The notes beneath the pieces are model-generated. The model did no database searches, was not told the DNA's origin, and saw only the letters and a list, made by a program, of their open reading frames with translations. The position numbers and the translations under genes were made by a program. From Ensifer sesbaniae (lineage in GTDB: Bacteria > Pseudomonadota > Alphaproteobacteria > Rhizobiales > Rhizobiaceae), in NCBI RefSeq assembly GCF_013283665.1, contig NZ_JABEKU010000002.1, forward strand, positions 1,176,863-1,240,862: DNA of 64,000 nucleotides. Reading direction: 5' to 3'. Of the stretch, positions 35,321 through 44,742 are shown in pieces (within the stretch, counting starts at the first letter, position 1; each line of letters begins with the position of its first letter).

Positions 35321-35347
35321 TTCCAGACGATACATTATGCGACTTTC
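35321..35347 (+). repeat. dif-like repeat, copy 3
   Basis: TTCCAGAC precedes the core GATACATTATGCG (35329-35341), with ACTTTCG after it. It is in direct orientation with copies 1 and 2, 883 bases from copy 2. It marks the right end of the toxin-antitoxin module and the start of the decayed DUF433 gene region. Confidence 0.75.
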
Positions 35348-35454
35348 GACGCACAAAACAGGAACAGCACGCCCGTCCTCAATACTGACACTTTAGGGAG
35401 GTTCGGAACTCCTCGATCGCGAATTATATATTCCGCCACATCGGAAGATTTAAT

Positions 35455-36120
35455 ATGGAGGCTCAGGTGTCTGCAGTTGCGGAAATGCTGAAGGCGAGCG
35501 AGGCTCGCCGTTGTCTCACGCGTGAGCTTACGCGACATCAATCGCGTCATTGATGAGCACGTTCTGCCAGACGCCTTCGTTTCGCTCGACAATGGCCGCC
35601 ACATCCTGGCGGGGGCCTGTTCACTCATCGCCTTCTATTTTGAGAGCGCACGCCGCCTTACGTCGGAGGAGCGATTGTTTGCTATCCGCACCGCAGAGGC
35701 GCGACTGGCAAAAGCGCGCACACTCCCCTGGGCGGCTCTGTTGCGCGAGGACTGGACCGTGCACCATGAGTTTCTGACGATCGATCTTATGCCCTTTATG
35801 AGAGGTGCGAGCGAACGCCTGGACGACTTGCCGCAGCGCGAGAGATCGTCACAGCCTCACCCGACGTCCTTGGCGATACGCCTGTCATCCTCGGCACCCG
35901 CGTTCCGGTCTATGATGTTGCCGCATCCGTGGCTGCTGGTCATTCGGTTGAGCGCATCCTGGAAGCCTGGCCTAGCCTGGACGCGGAGAAGATAAGGCTC
36001 GCCTCTATCTATGCGGAAGCGAACCCCTTGCGCGGCCGGCCCCGCGTCTCCCGCGACATTCCCGAAGGCTCGGTCATCCCCACGGATCGTCGCGTCCCCC
36101 GCCGTAGGAAGACGGGATGA
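35455..36120 (+). pseudogene. Frameshifted DUF433 antitoxin gene
   Basis: Joined over three frames, the segment encodes an antitoxin of about 220 residues. It has an N-terminal MEAQVSAVAEMLKAS, a middle part (SLRDINRVIDEHVLPDAFVS ... HHEFLTIDLMPFM), and a C-terminal DUF433 domain (VTASPDVLGDTPVILGTRVP, then SVAAGHSVERILEAWPSLDA). Frame changes occur near 35505 (an extra C after GAGGCT) and near 35827 (a missing C in GACGACTTGCC). DUF433 proteins pair with DUF5615 PIN-like toxins, which is exactly the next gene. I infer loss of function by single-base indels. Confidence 0.75.
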
Positions 36121-36500
36121 AGTTTCTGATCGACGAGTGCCTCAGTCCTCAACTGGCAAAAATGGCAATCGAAAGGGCCACGGCGAAGGCGGCCTGAAGG
36201 ACCGGGAGCTCAAACCGATCATTCTCGAAGGCGACTGGACATTTGTCACGAAAACTCGGTCGATTTCCGGGGACCAAAAGACAAGCCAGGCACCAAGGGA
36301 CAATATGCCGACGTCGCCATCCATGCCGGGCTGATCTGCCTTAACGGCCCACCCGGCATGGACCTCGACATGCAATTGAGTTGTTCGAGCAGGCATTGAT
36401 CGAGCTCGACAATGACGATGATCTCATCAATCGGGTGTTGGAGATTTCCCTCGAAGACGAAGACCTGCGCGTGCTTCGCTACGCTCTGCCGAAAGAATAG
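36117..36500 (+). pseudogene. Frameshifted DUF5615 (PIN-like) toxin gene
   Basis: The start MKFLIDECLSPQLA is the metal-binding N-terminus of DUF5615 PIN-like ribonuclease toxins. The frame is then broken three times by missing single bases: in GAAAGGGCCACGG (G), in ACGAAAACTCGG (A) and in CATGCAATTGAG (A). Corrected, it reads on through TKNSVDFRGPKDKP, ADVAIHAGLICLNGP and ELFEQALIEL. The start overlaps the stop of the DUF433 gene (ATGA), the usual operon layout. The toxin is probably inactive. Confidence 0.75.
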
Positions 36501-37081
36501 TCAAAAAGGGCGCGCGCACCCCTCGACTTTCATCTGAGCCTCGACGCCCAACGTGTGTTCGGAAACCGCGGAAGATCTTTTCTACATAATTGCCAAAATC
36601 GGGGCTCTTGAGATCCCATCAGGGGTGAGTAGCGGCCAGCACCGTGGCAGAGTGAGGTCGCTAGAAAACTCTCTGGAGGCCAACCATGCCGATGACACCA
36701 GATCAAACTCAAGCACCGACCGCTACCCCCATCGATCTTGGCGCAATTTTCGTTTCGTTGGAATTCTTATGTTCATTTGCAAGTGGCGTAACCACGACTG
36801 TTCGCCCCGCCAACAATGGCTGGTCCTTTAGGGTGTAGCTAATGCGCAATGTAGGAGACAGGGCGTCAAGACGACGGTTTGCAAACTCTTATACGCGGGT
36901 TGAATACCGCATTTCGGTGTGTACGCCTGGGGCTGCTTCTCTCTGAGCACGGGCATCGACGTCGTCGGCCACTCAATTCCATCGAAGATTCCCCGACCAG
37001 GGCCCTGCCTCCAACATTGGGCATCAGCAGATGATCGATGTTTGCCCTCCTTCTAATGCGCGCTCTATGCGGGGCGCTTGG
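36501..37081. other. Intergenic region, no gene recognised
   Basis: No open frame here shows recognisable protein features. The stretch lies between a dead toxin-antitoxin pair and a dead IS110 transposase and is probably scrambled DNA from past insertions. Confidence 0.4.
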
Positions 37082-38199
37082 CTAAGCTTGATGAACTGGT
37101 TGCACTTCCTGGCCAATAGCCCAGAGGAATGCCGCCATTTCTCGCGCGATCGCGGTGATCGCGACGGCCTTTGCTTGCCCGCGAGGGTCATTTTTCGATA
37201 GCGTGAGCAGAGGCGGAGCTGACCTTTCCAGGCTATTTCGCGAACGCTTCTCGACGGCCTTCCAACTGCGCTTGCTTGGATCGACTTACCCGCGCAGGGA
37301 AGCGGTAAGCCCATGCGCCTTCAACCAGCAGGCGACGGGCCCGAGAGTTCCCGGCCTTAGTGATGCCACCACGTTTGATATGTTCACCTGTCGAGCTCTC
37401 TGACGGAACGAGGCCAAGAAAGGCCATCAGCTGGCGGGGGTTTTCGAAGCGGCGGATGTCGCCAATTTCGGCAACAAAGACGACGGCGGCAATCAACGAC
37501 ACGCCCCGCAGCGCCTGATTAGGCTTCAACAACAGGAGCCATCGTCCAGGATTTGACAGTCTCCGATATCAGATCGGTCAGAGGCTTCAACCGCACCTCG
37601 GCATCCTCGATCGCCTGGCAGTATTCCTTGAGCACGATGAAGTGCGCCGGATGCTCGAACTTCAGAGTCGATATCCACCGCATATGCGCCAGCGACCAGG
37701 ATGAGCGGCCCGAATAGACGCGGCCATGTCGAAGGAGGAACGACTGAAGCTGCTGACGCGCCCGCTTTTGAGCCTCCTGTGCTGCTTCTCGGGCCCGCAC
37801 GAGATCGCGCATAGCCTCGTGCCCGCGGTCAGGCACCCAAACCGCTGTCAGCTCACCCGCACGATGTAACCGCGCCAAGCTGACCGCATCGCGCCGGTTT
37901 GTCTTCACTCGATCTCCGGGACGCTTGGGAATTAGTGCCGGTGCCACCACCACACAATCATGGTCCATCTCGCTGAGCTGGCGGTAGAGTTCGTAACCTG
38001 TAGGCCCTGCCTCGTAGCAGAAGTGGAGCTTAGCTCCTCGCTTGGCCAGCTTTTGCACGACATTCGCCACCGACGCCGGATCTGAGGGTATGTCCCCAAA
38101 AAATCTTACCTCACCACCCCGCTCGCCATCTGCGACTGCTACAGAAATCTTCAGTTTCGCGACGTCCAGACCGACGAAACGTCTGCTATGCTGATCCAT
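37082..38199 (-). mobile_element. IS110-family transposase, frameshifted (degenerate IS)
   Basis: The 226-residue first frame has the N-terminal DEDD domain (RRFVGLDVAKLKISVAVADG; KTNRRDAVSLARLHRAGELT). The second frame has the IS116/IS902 C-terminal domain (RRFENPRQLMAFLGLVPSES, GNSRARRLLVEGAWAYRFPA). The third has IAWKGQLRLCSRYRKM, and a fourth has AFLWAIGQEV to the stop. Breaks are an extra base near 37528 (GCCTAATCAGG), one near 37235 and one near 37165. All domains are present, but no single frame spans them, so the transposase is inactive. It is unrelated in detail to the IS110 remnant at 11.4 kb. Confidence 0.85.
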
Positions 38200-38475
38200 G
38201 GTTCATCCTCGCTAAGCTTGGGGCTCGGCTTCGGCCACTCCGAAGCAACCCCCGATCTCAGCTTACGGCGAGGGTGAGCCGCCTTCACCCCGAGAACATA
38301 CGGTCTGAGCGGAATCGAACTGCAGACCCGCAATTCACCAGTTCAAGGTGGCCCGGCTCGACGAGGATCGCCCGGCAACCACAAACCGCTGGATCCCCGC
38401 TTAGGCCTTGTTGTTCATTGACCTCTTCACAAGGAAGCGTCACGTTCGAACAAAATCCAGGACCAGGGGCCATTC

Positions 38476-39930
38476 ATGTCAGCTGAAACCTATAGATCCG
38501 CGCTCCACGTTGCAGCGGTGTTCGGCTTTTACCTGTGCTGCGCGATGCTGGTGCCTGCCTTCGTGGACTTTTATACCGGGCACCCGGATTGGATGGTGTT
38601 TACGCGGGCGGCGATTTTCTGTGGCGGTTTCTGCGGTGCGGCCGCGCTTGCGACACGCGACACCCCACCTCCATTGAACCGCAAGACCGGGTTCTTGCTG
38701 GTAAACCTGCTCTGGGTGGTGTTCTCGTTGATCGGTGCCATCCCGTTGTGGCTGTCATCTAAAGATATGAGCCTGATGAAAGCTATATTCGAGTCCGCGT
38801 CGGCCGTCACCACGACCGGATCGACGGTCATGACCGGGCTCGATTATGCGCCACCTGGAATCTTGCTTTGGCGATCGATGCTGCAATGGTTCGGCGGCAT
38901 TGGAATTGTCGCTCTTGGACTTTTCGTCATGCCGTTCTTGAGACTTGGCGGCATTTCCTTCTTCCGTATGGAATCGTCCGACACAAACGAGAAAGTCTTT
39001 GCGCGCATTGCCACCTTTATGCGGGCGTTCGTCGTCATCTACATCGCCATCACGCTCGTCTGTTTTACGGTGTACCACGTCCTTGGCATGACGCAGTTCG
39101 ACGCGCTCAATCACGCCATGACGACGGTGGCTACGGGCGGTTTTTCGACGCACGATGCTTCGTTTGGATACTTCCAAAGCGTGCCGCTGCTGTGGGCCTC
39201 GACCTTTTTTATGACGCTATGCAGCCTGCCGTTCTCCATTCTTATTCTCTTTCTTGTCAAGCGAAGTGCCAAAGCCCTGCAGGACCCGCAAATCCTCGTG
39301 TTCCTGGGGTACCTCACCGTCGCGGCGTTCCTGCTCGCCGCTTATCACAGGTTCACCAACGGCGTGCCGTTCGGCGTGGCTTTGTCGCACGCCTTTTTCA
39401 ATCTCGCTTCTATTTTGTCGACTTGCGGGTACGCGAGCGAAGACTATACCCTCTGGGGTAGTTTCGCGGTAATCTTGATGTTCTTTGCGACTTTCGCCGG
39501 GGGATGCTCGGGGTCTACGGCCGGAGGGATAAAGGCCTACCGCTTCGTCATTATCTTCGGGACCGTAAAACCCGCGATCACTCGCATTCTTTATCCAAAC
39601 AGCGTCATGACGGTTCGATACGGTGAAGCAACTGTCGACGCCGATATGCAGCGGGCCGTCCTTCTGTTCTTCGCCGTCTTCATAACGTTGTGGGCGCTGG
39701 GCAGCCTTGCCCTGGCCGCATTGGGCTATGATATCCTTACGGCGACCTCAGGTGTAATCACCGCACTTTCCAACGTCGGCCCCGGGGTTGGACCGGTGAT
39801 CGGACCTGCCGGCAACTTCGCGACCCTGTCGGATCCAGCCCTCGGCGTGCTCACGGTGTTGATGATCATGGGTCGCTTGGAGGTGATGACGGTCCTCGTC
39901 TTTTTCTCTCCGTTCTTCTGGAGAAGTTGA
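38476..39930 (+). CDS. trkH: TrkH-family potassium uptake channel subunit
   Basis: The 484-residue membrane protein shows the four pseudo-repeated pore loops of TrkH/KtrB with their conserved glycines: SAVTTTGSTVMTG, MTTVATGGFSTHDA, LASILSTCGYASED and ITALSNVGPGVGP. About ten hydrophobic helices surround them. It mediates K+ uptake with a cytosolic TrkA-type partner, which is not in this window. It is monocistronic, starting after the IS110 debris. The C-terminus ends FFSPFFWRS, as in full-length TrkH. Confidence 0.92.
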   Translation: MSAETYRSALHVAAVFGFYLCCAMLVPAFVDFYTGHPDWMVFTRAAIFCGGFCGAAALATRDTPPPLNRKTGFLLVNLLWVVFSLIGAIPLWLSSKDMSLMKAIFESASAVTTTGSTVMTGLDYAPPGILLWRSMLQWFGGIGIVALGLFVMPFLRLGGISFFRMESSDTNEKVFARIATFMRAFVVIYIAITLVCFTVYHVLGMTQFDALNHAMTTVATGGFSTHDASFGYFQSVPLLWASTFFMTLCSLPFSILILFLVKRSAKALQDPQILVFLGYLTVAAFLLAAYHRFTNGVPFGVALSHAFFNLASILSTCGYASEDYTLWGSFAVILMFFATFAGGCSGSTAGGIKAYRFVIIFGTVKPAITRILYPNSVMTVRYGEATVDADMQRAVLLFFAVFITLWALGSLALAALGYDILTATSGVITALSNVGPGVGPVIGPAGNFATLSDPALGVLTVLMIMGRLEVMTVLVFFSPFFWRS

Positions 39931-40722
39931 TCACGATCCCGATCTATGCGTCGTGTCGAGGTCCTCCAGGATGCGAATGGCGCGCTGAACGCCACCCTCG
40001 CCTCGCATCTCCAAGCCGACTTTTGACGCACCGGAGCGAATCCGCGGATCGTCGACTGCCCGGAGGGCAGCGATGATCTTTTCGACCGTGAGGTGCTTCA
40101 TGTCGAGTGGCGGCGGCCCCGCCTCCAAAGCGCACACACGATGCGCCCAGAAGGGCTGATCCCCAAAAAAAGGGCAAATTATCGACGGCTTCCCGGCGCG
40201 TAAGGCTGCGGCAGTCGTTCCCGCTCCTCCGTGATGAATTACCGCATCGGCTCGCGGAAATAGCTGATCATGCGGAGCATATTCGATCGGGAAGATGCGG
40301 TCCGAACCAGCCACGTTTCCAAGAGCGCCGCCTGTGGCGAGAATCGCGCGCTTGCCGATTCGGCTGGTTGCCTCCACGAATATGGCGGCGAGTTTTTCAC
40401 CGTCGAGGTTCGGCATGCTTCCAAACCCCACAAAAATTGGCGCAGGCCCTCCGGCGAGAAACGCCTCAAGCTCGGCCGACGGTTTCCAGTCCGGATCGTC
40501 AAGCCACCACGTGCCTGTGACATGAACATCCTGCCCCCAGTCTGGGGGGCTGGGCACGAGAAATCGACTATAGGCGTAGAGCGTCCGCGCTGGCTTTCGC
40601 GGTGGTGCCGAGCATTGGGGGAGCCCCAGCGACTTCTTCCTCCACTGAGCCAGGTTTTTCGCAAACAGTCGCTGCGAGGACCATTCGGTCAACCTGTGGC
40701 TCATCCGGTTCAATGGCCCCAA
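39931..40722 (-). pseudogene. N-terminally truncated GT-B glycosyltransferase
   Basis: The frame encodes the C-terminal half of a UDP-glycosyltransferase of the sterol/macrolide type. Landmarks are PSPPDWGQDVHVTGTWWLDD, APIFVGFGSMPNLDGEKLAA, the donor-binding HHGGAGTTAAALRAGKPSII and CPFFGDQPFWAHRV. The N-terminal acceptor domain of about 170 residues is missing, and the upstream DNA (40728-41042) shows no match to it. The gene converges on trkH with no gap. It is most likely a remnant rather than a working enzyme. Confidence 0.72.
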
Positions 40723-41042
40723 TGTGTGGAACGGGAAAGATATGGAATTCGCCCCTCAACTCTGAGACGTCTCCGCCGCAACGGTAGGCTCGACGTGGAG
40801 GGAAATCGTGTGTGCTACGCACCGATTGTTGCATGGCCTCGCCGCCAGCGGCTCGTCGGGGCCATACTTCCCTTGGATCAGATATCCCGCGCAAGAATAC
40901 TGGCCGCTGCTGATCGCTCGCAGTCACTCGGGCCGAGTGTAGCAGTCTTATCTGGTAGGCACTTCCGGGGAGGCAAGGCAGCAGTGCTCAAGCTCGCCTC
41001 GGTCAGCGCCCTCTTCCGATGGAGCATTTCAGCGCTACCTAC

Positions 41043-41483
41043 CTAGACTCGAAAAATCATCATCGCGTTCAACAGCATGGCGAACAATCCGGGACCCGGT
41101 GCAGCCACTTCACGAACGCATTCGGCGACAACCGCGGCGCGCACCGTAGCTCCAGAATGGCAACTGCACACAAGCTGATGCATATCCAGGTCGCTCAACT
41201 CGAAGAACCGCTTTGTCTCCCCGTAAGTATCACCACCAAGACCGTCAGCGCGCAGGACGGAATCCTCAAAGGCCACGGTAAGGGGAGAATTGTCGCTTCG
41301 CATCCCATCCCGTATTGCAGCCGGTCGGTACTCGGTCTCCGAAAGCGTGTTGAGGTACCGATCAGGTGTTCTTTCCAAGAGCTCTACCCATCGAGCTAGA
41401 CGCTCGCCCCGCGTCAATGCGCGACGCATATTTGTATGGACATCGGCTATCCTCTGAAGCCGTTCTCGTGTTTGATGCTCCAT
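41043..41483 (-). CDS. Conserved rhizobial hypothetical protein
   Basis: This 146-residue protein is cytosolic, with no signal peptide or membrane segment. The core NMRRALTRGERLARWVELLE, DNSPLTVAFEDSVLRADGL and FFELSDLDMHQLVCSCHSGA recurs in short proteins of unknown function across rhizobia, as I recall the family. Three closely spaced Cys/His residues (VCSCH) are notable. No operon partner is visible, and function is unknown. Confidence 0.65.
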   Translation of the reverse strand: MEHQTRERLQRIADVHTNMRRALTRGERLARWVELLERTPDRYLNTLSETEYRPAAIRDGMRSDNSPLTVAFEDSVLRADGLGGDTYGETKRFFELSDLDMHQLVCSCHSGATVRAAVVAECVREVAAPGPGLFAMLLNAMMIFRV

Positions 41484-42007
41484 TGTCGCCTCCCACTGTT
41501 CTACAGTTCGCGCCCAGGCATATGCCCAGCTGCAGCGCCCGCTTCAGGGGAAATTTACTTCCCCTGCAGTGTATTCGTCGGATTGCTACCGATCGAGTAG
41601 GATATCACAGCTTTGCCTGAGTCACGAATCCAGCGTAAACCGAAGCGGCTGTCGGGGTCAGGCGAAATTATATTTGTATAGCGCGCTGATTCTTAACTAT
41701 CGAAGCAGAAGCAGCGTCCTTTTAATACTATCTCAGTACCAAATCGCGCTTCTGTACCACGAGCGCGCTATCATGCGTTTATAGTTTCTCATTTTCCGCG
41801 CAAAGGAAACGACCAACATTTGACAAATCAGCTGGTTAGGCGTGAAGTTGTTTTTGAAGTGCTGCGGAAGCTGCGGCGTAATTGAGATTTTCTTTGCATA
41901 AAGTCCTCGAAAGGTGAACTTGTCCGGCGACGGCTCATACCAACCTAATTCCGCTTCGTCGCACCGCGTTTCCGCGTACACGTTTACTCTGATCGGGAGG
42001 CACGGTC
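41484..42007. other. AT-richer intergenic region upstream of the permease
   Basis: I see no gene here. From about 41640 to 41900 the DNA is clearly more AT-rich than its surroundings. It probably holds the permease promoter and old insertion scars. A purine-rich ribosome site (GATCGGGAGG) precedes the permease start. Confidence 0.4.
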
Positions 42008-43528
42008 ATGGCCAATGATAGCAGGGAGCACGAGGGCGGCGTAACCTACCACGTGCCCGGTCAAGAGTACTTCGAAAGGCGAGGATTGAGGCGCCACGCG
42101 GGCGTCTTTTCACTTTGGGCCCTCGGCGTGGGCGCTGTCATTTCCGGCGACTTTTCAGGTTGGAACCTCGGTTTTGCAGTGGGTGGCTGGGGCGGGATGT
42201 TCGTCGGCACCATTCTTATCACGATGATGTATCTCGGCCTTACCTATTCTATCGCCGAAATGAGTCCTGCTCTGCCGCATACAGGCGGCGCGTACTCTTT
42301 CGCGCGAACTGCTTTCGGGCCGTGGGGTGGCTTCATAACCGGCGTAGCGGAGAATATCGAATATGTACTCACGCCGGCGGTGGTTGTGTTCTTTATCGGC
42401 GCATACCTCACCGGAATTTTTGAGACACCACAAAGCTTCCAACCGGTCTGGTGGCTGATCGGCTATATTATCTTCGTCGGCCTCAATGTTCGGGGCGTCG
42501 AGCTTTCATTCGCGGTGACGATGGTCGTCACGCTGGTCGCGCTGGCGATCCTTTGCTTGTTTTTCGTAAGCGCGATTCCGTTCATCGACTTCGGAAAATA
42601 TGCAATGAATATCAGCGTCGACCCGGCGACTGGCGCGATCACGGAGCTCCCGGATGGCGGTGGGCCGTTCCTGCCGTTCGGCGTCTATGGTGTGCTGGCC
42701 TCAATGCCCTTCGCCGTATGGCTTTTTCTTGCCATCGAACAACTACCGCTCGCCGCCGAAGAGTCCGTCGAACCAAAGCGTGATATGCCGAGGGGCATCA
42801 TGCTCGGCATGTTCACATTGATTGCCACAGGCTTCCTGGTGCTGATTATCAATCCGGCAATTCCAGACGGTGCCTTCAAGCTCGGCTCTTCGGGCGAGCC
42901 AATCCTCGATGGCTTCCGCGCGATCTATGGGGCCGGATGGGCTAAGATTCTCGCACTGTTCGCAGTCGCTGGGCTGATTGCCAGTTTCCACGCGATCATC
43001 TTCGCCTTCGGGCGGCAGATATATTCGCTTTCGCGCGCCGGCTATTTTCCACATTTCCTGTCGGTGACGCACGGACAACACAAGACGCCCAACACTGCGT
43101 TGGTCGCCGGTGCGCTGGTAGGCTACCTTGTGATGTTGGTCGTGTGGTTCACTCAAGGAGGTGAGTTGGCGGGGTCATTCATCGGGGGCGTGCTTCTGAA
43201 CATGGCGGTATTCGGTGCAATGTTCTCCTACCTCCTGCAGGGGCTGACCTTCATTCAACTGCGGCGCGCTTTCCCGCATATCGAACGGCCATATCGTAGT
43301 CCGTTCGGTGTGCCGGGCGCGGCGCTCACCGTGGTCATTGCACTTGTCACGATCTTCTTCCAGCTCACCGATCCACTCTATCAGAAAGGCATCATCGGGG
43401 TGGCTATCTGGTACGCCCTCGCAATCCTCTATTTCGCCGTCTACGGCCGCAAGACGCTGGTTTATTCGCCCGAGGAAGAGTTTGCGGTCAAGCAGCGAGA
43501 GGGCGCCGCATCGATGCAGCACAGGTGA
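42008..43528 (+). CDS. APC-family amino-acid/ethanolamine permease
   Basis: The 506-residue protein has twelve or so transmembrane helices. It carries the APC signature FSLWALGVGAVISGDFSGWN and the helix-3 region LPHTGGAYSFARTAFGPWGG typical of ethanolamine permeases (EAT family). VAENIEYVLTPAVVVFFIGA and the loop LPLAAEESVEPKRDMPRGIM (EE-x-x-x-P-x-R-x-x-P-R) also fit that subgroup. It would import ethanolamine or an amino acid by cation symport. No ethanolamine ammonia-lyase genes are near, so the substrate is only suggested by family. Confidence 0.88.
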   Translation: MANDSREHEGGVTYHVPGQEYFERRGLRRHAGVFSLWALGVGAVISGDFSGWNLGFAVGGWGGMFVGTILITMMYLGLTYSIAEMSPALPHTGGAYSFARTAFGPWGGFITGVAENIEYVLTPAVVVFFIGAYLTGIFETPQSFQPVWWLIGYIIFVGLNVRGVELSFAVTMVVTLVALAILCLFFVSAIPFIDFGKYAMNISVDPATGAITELPDGGGPFLPFGVYGVLASMPFAVWLFLAIEQLPLAAEESVEPKRDMPRGIMLGMFTLIATGFLVLIINPAIPDGAFKLGSSGEPILDGFRAIYGAGWAKILALFAVAGLIASFHAIIFAFGRQIYSLSRAGYFPHFLSVTHGQHKTPNTALVAGALVGYLVMLVVWFTQGGELAGSFIGGVLLNMAVFGAMFSYLLQGLTFIQLRRAFPHIERPYRSPFGVPGAALTVVIALVTIFFQLTDPLYQKGIIGVAIWYALAILYFAVYGRKTLVYSPEEEFAVKQREGAASMQHR

Positions 43529-43619
43529 AACTTGAGCGGGTCATGCCAGCTACCACACGTTGGCCTACTGCAAAGCAACAGCACCGTTCGACTAACATAT
43601 AGGAGAGCAACGCTCCGAC

Positions 43620-43830
43620 CGCCGGAGCCCCAATCATCCAATCTTTTCTTCTTGCAGGCAGCCTCCAGCCGAACGCGGGCGGGACACACCTTGCCCACAA
43701 TATTGATCGGAAAAGCCTCGAAGCGTTGGTTCAGGAGGATCCTTTCTTGGCAGAGCGAGTGGTGAGCGCCGATATCCACGAAGTCACGCCAGGCCGCGTT
43801 GATGAACGGCTTATTTTTCTGAAAGAGTAA
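43620..43830 (+). pseudogene. YciI-like domain gene remnant
   Basis: An open frame with no usable start reads LLAGSLQPNAGGTHLAH and then RKSLEALVQEDPFLAERV, ending VTPGRVDERLIFLKE. This matches the second half of YciI-related proteins (small ferredoxin-like enzymes of about 95-100 residues). The N-terminal half, with its catalytic His/Asp, is missing and an in-frame TAG lies just upstream. It ends 4 bases before tag. Confidence 0.55.
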
Positions 43831-43833
43831 TCG

Positions 43834-44442
43834 ATGAGCGGAACTGTCCTGGGTCATGACGGGCGGCTGCGCTGCCGGTGGTGCGCGACCGCACCCGAGT
43901 TTCTTCATTACCATGACGCCGAGTGGGGCTTTCCGGTCTCCGACGATTTTCGTCTTCTCGAAGGGCTCTGCCTCCAAGGCTTTCAGTCGGGCTTGAGTTG
44001 GCGAACAATCCTCGCCAAGCGCGAGAACTTCAGGTCTGCCTTTTGGGCCTTCGATTTCAATCGCATCGCACAATTCAACGACGCCGACATCGATCGACCC
44101 TTGAGCGACGAGGGAATTGTACGACATCGTGGCAAAATCAATGCAGTCATCAACAATGCGAAGCGTGCGCAAGAGCCCGTCAAGGCGGAGGGCTCCTTCG
44201 CCAGCTATATCTGGCGCTTCGAGCCGAGACGGGAAGATTGCGCCGAACCGCAGACTGCATCGACTTCCGCAGCTTCAGTTGCGCTATCGAGAGATTTGAA
44301 AAAGCGTGGGTGGTCCTTCGTGGGACCAACCACCGTTCACGCTTTCATGCAGGCGATGGGGCTCATCAATGACCATGCCTGGGGATGCGAGATCAGGGCT
44401 TCGGTCGAAGAAGCAAGAGTGGAATTCCAGCGCCCAATGTGA
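43834..44442 (+). CDS. tag: DNA-3-methyladenine glycosylase I
   Basis: The 202-residue HhH-GPD-like Tag enzyme has the N-terminal zinc/Cys-His segment RCRWCATAPEFLHYHDAEWG (the Y-H-D-x-E-W-G motif is invariant in Tag), GFQSGLSWRTILAKRENFR, and the C-terminal SFVGPTTVHAFMQAMGLIND with zinc-ligand Cys/His (HAWGCEI). Tag excises 3-methyladenine from alkylated DNA. Its length matches the family, and the start ATG follows a remnant of a YciI-like gene. Confidence 0.92.
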   Translation: MSGTVLGHDGRLRCRWCATAPEFLHYHDAEWGFPVSDDFRLLEGLCLQGFQSGLSWRTILAKRENFRSAFWAFDFNRIAQFNDADIDRPLSDEGIVRHRGKINAVINNAKRAQEPVKAEGSFASYIWRFEPRREDCAEPQTASTSAASVALSRDLKKRGWSFVGPTTVHAFMQAMGLINDHAWGCEIRASVEEARVEFQRPM

Positions 44443-44742
44443 CAGACAGGAGAGAACCCAGGATCTTCCAGGGGTTGCGGGACTGCTCGAATTCTACAGT
44501 CCTCATAAGGATGAATGAGCATAGGCGCGCGCCGGGAACTGCACGGCGGTGAACGTTTCGGGCACCTCGCCCCGACACGACAACAAGTCCGCCGCTGTCA
44601 CTCTTTCGAGCTGTACGAAAGCCTCTTTCAGGTGCGACGCCGTGCTTTGTCTGCCGAAACCAGCGAGCAAAAGAATTGTGCCATTAATCTTGTTCACAGG
44701 AAGCATCATAAGGGTTGGAGCGCGATCGTTTGATCCCTTTCT
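44443..44742. other. Intergenic region, no gene recognised
   Basis: The 300 bases between tag and the end of the HlyD-family gene contain only short open frames without recognisable features. Confidence 0.35.

Noticed and set aside
42008-43528. Ethanolamine utilisation locus
   Set aside because: No ammonia-lyase or microcompartment genes accompany the permease; the family name alone is not enough.
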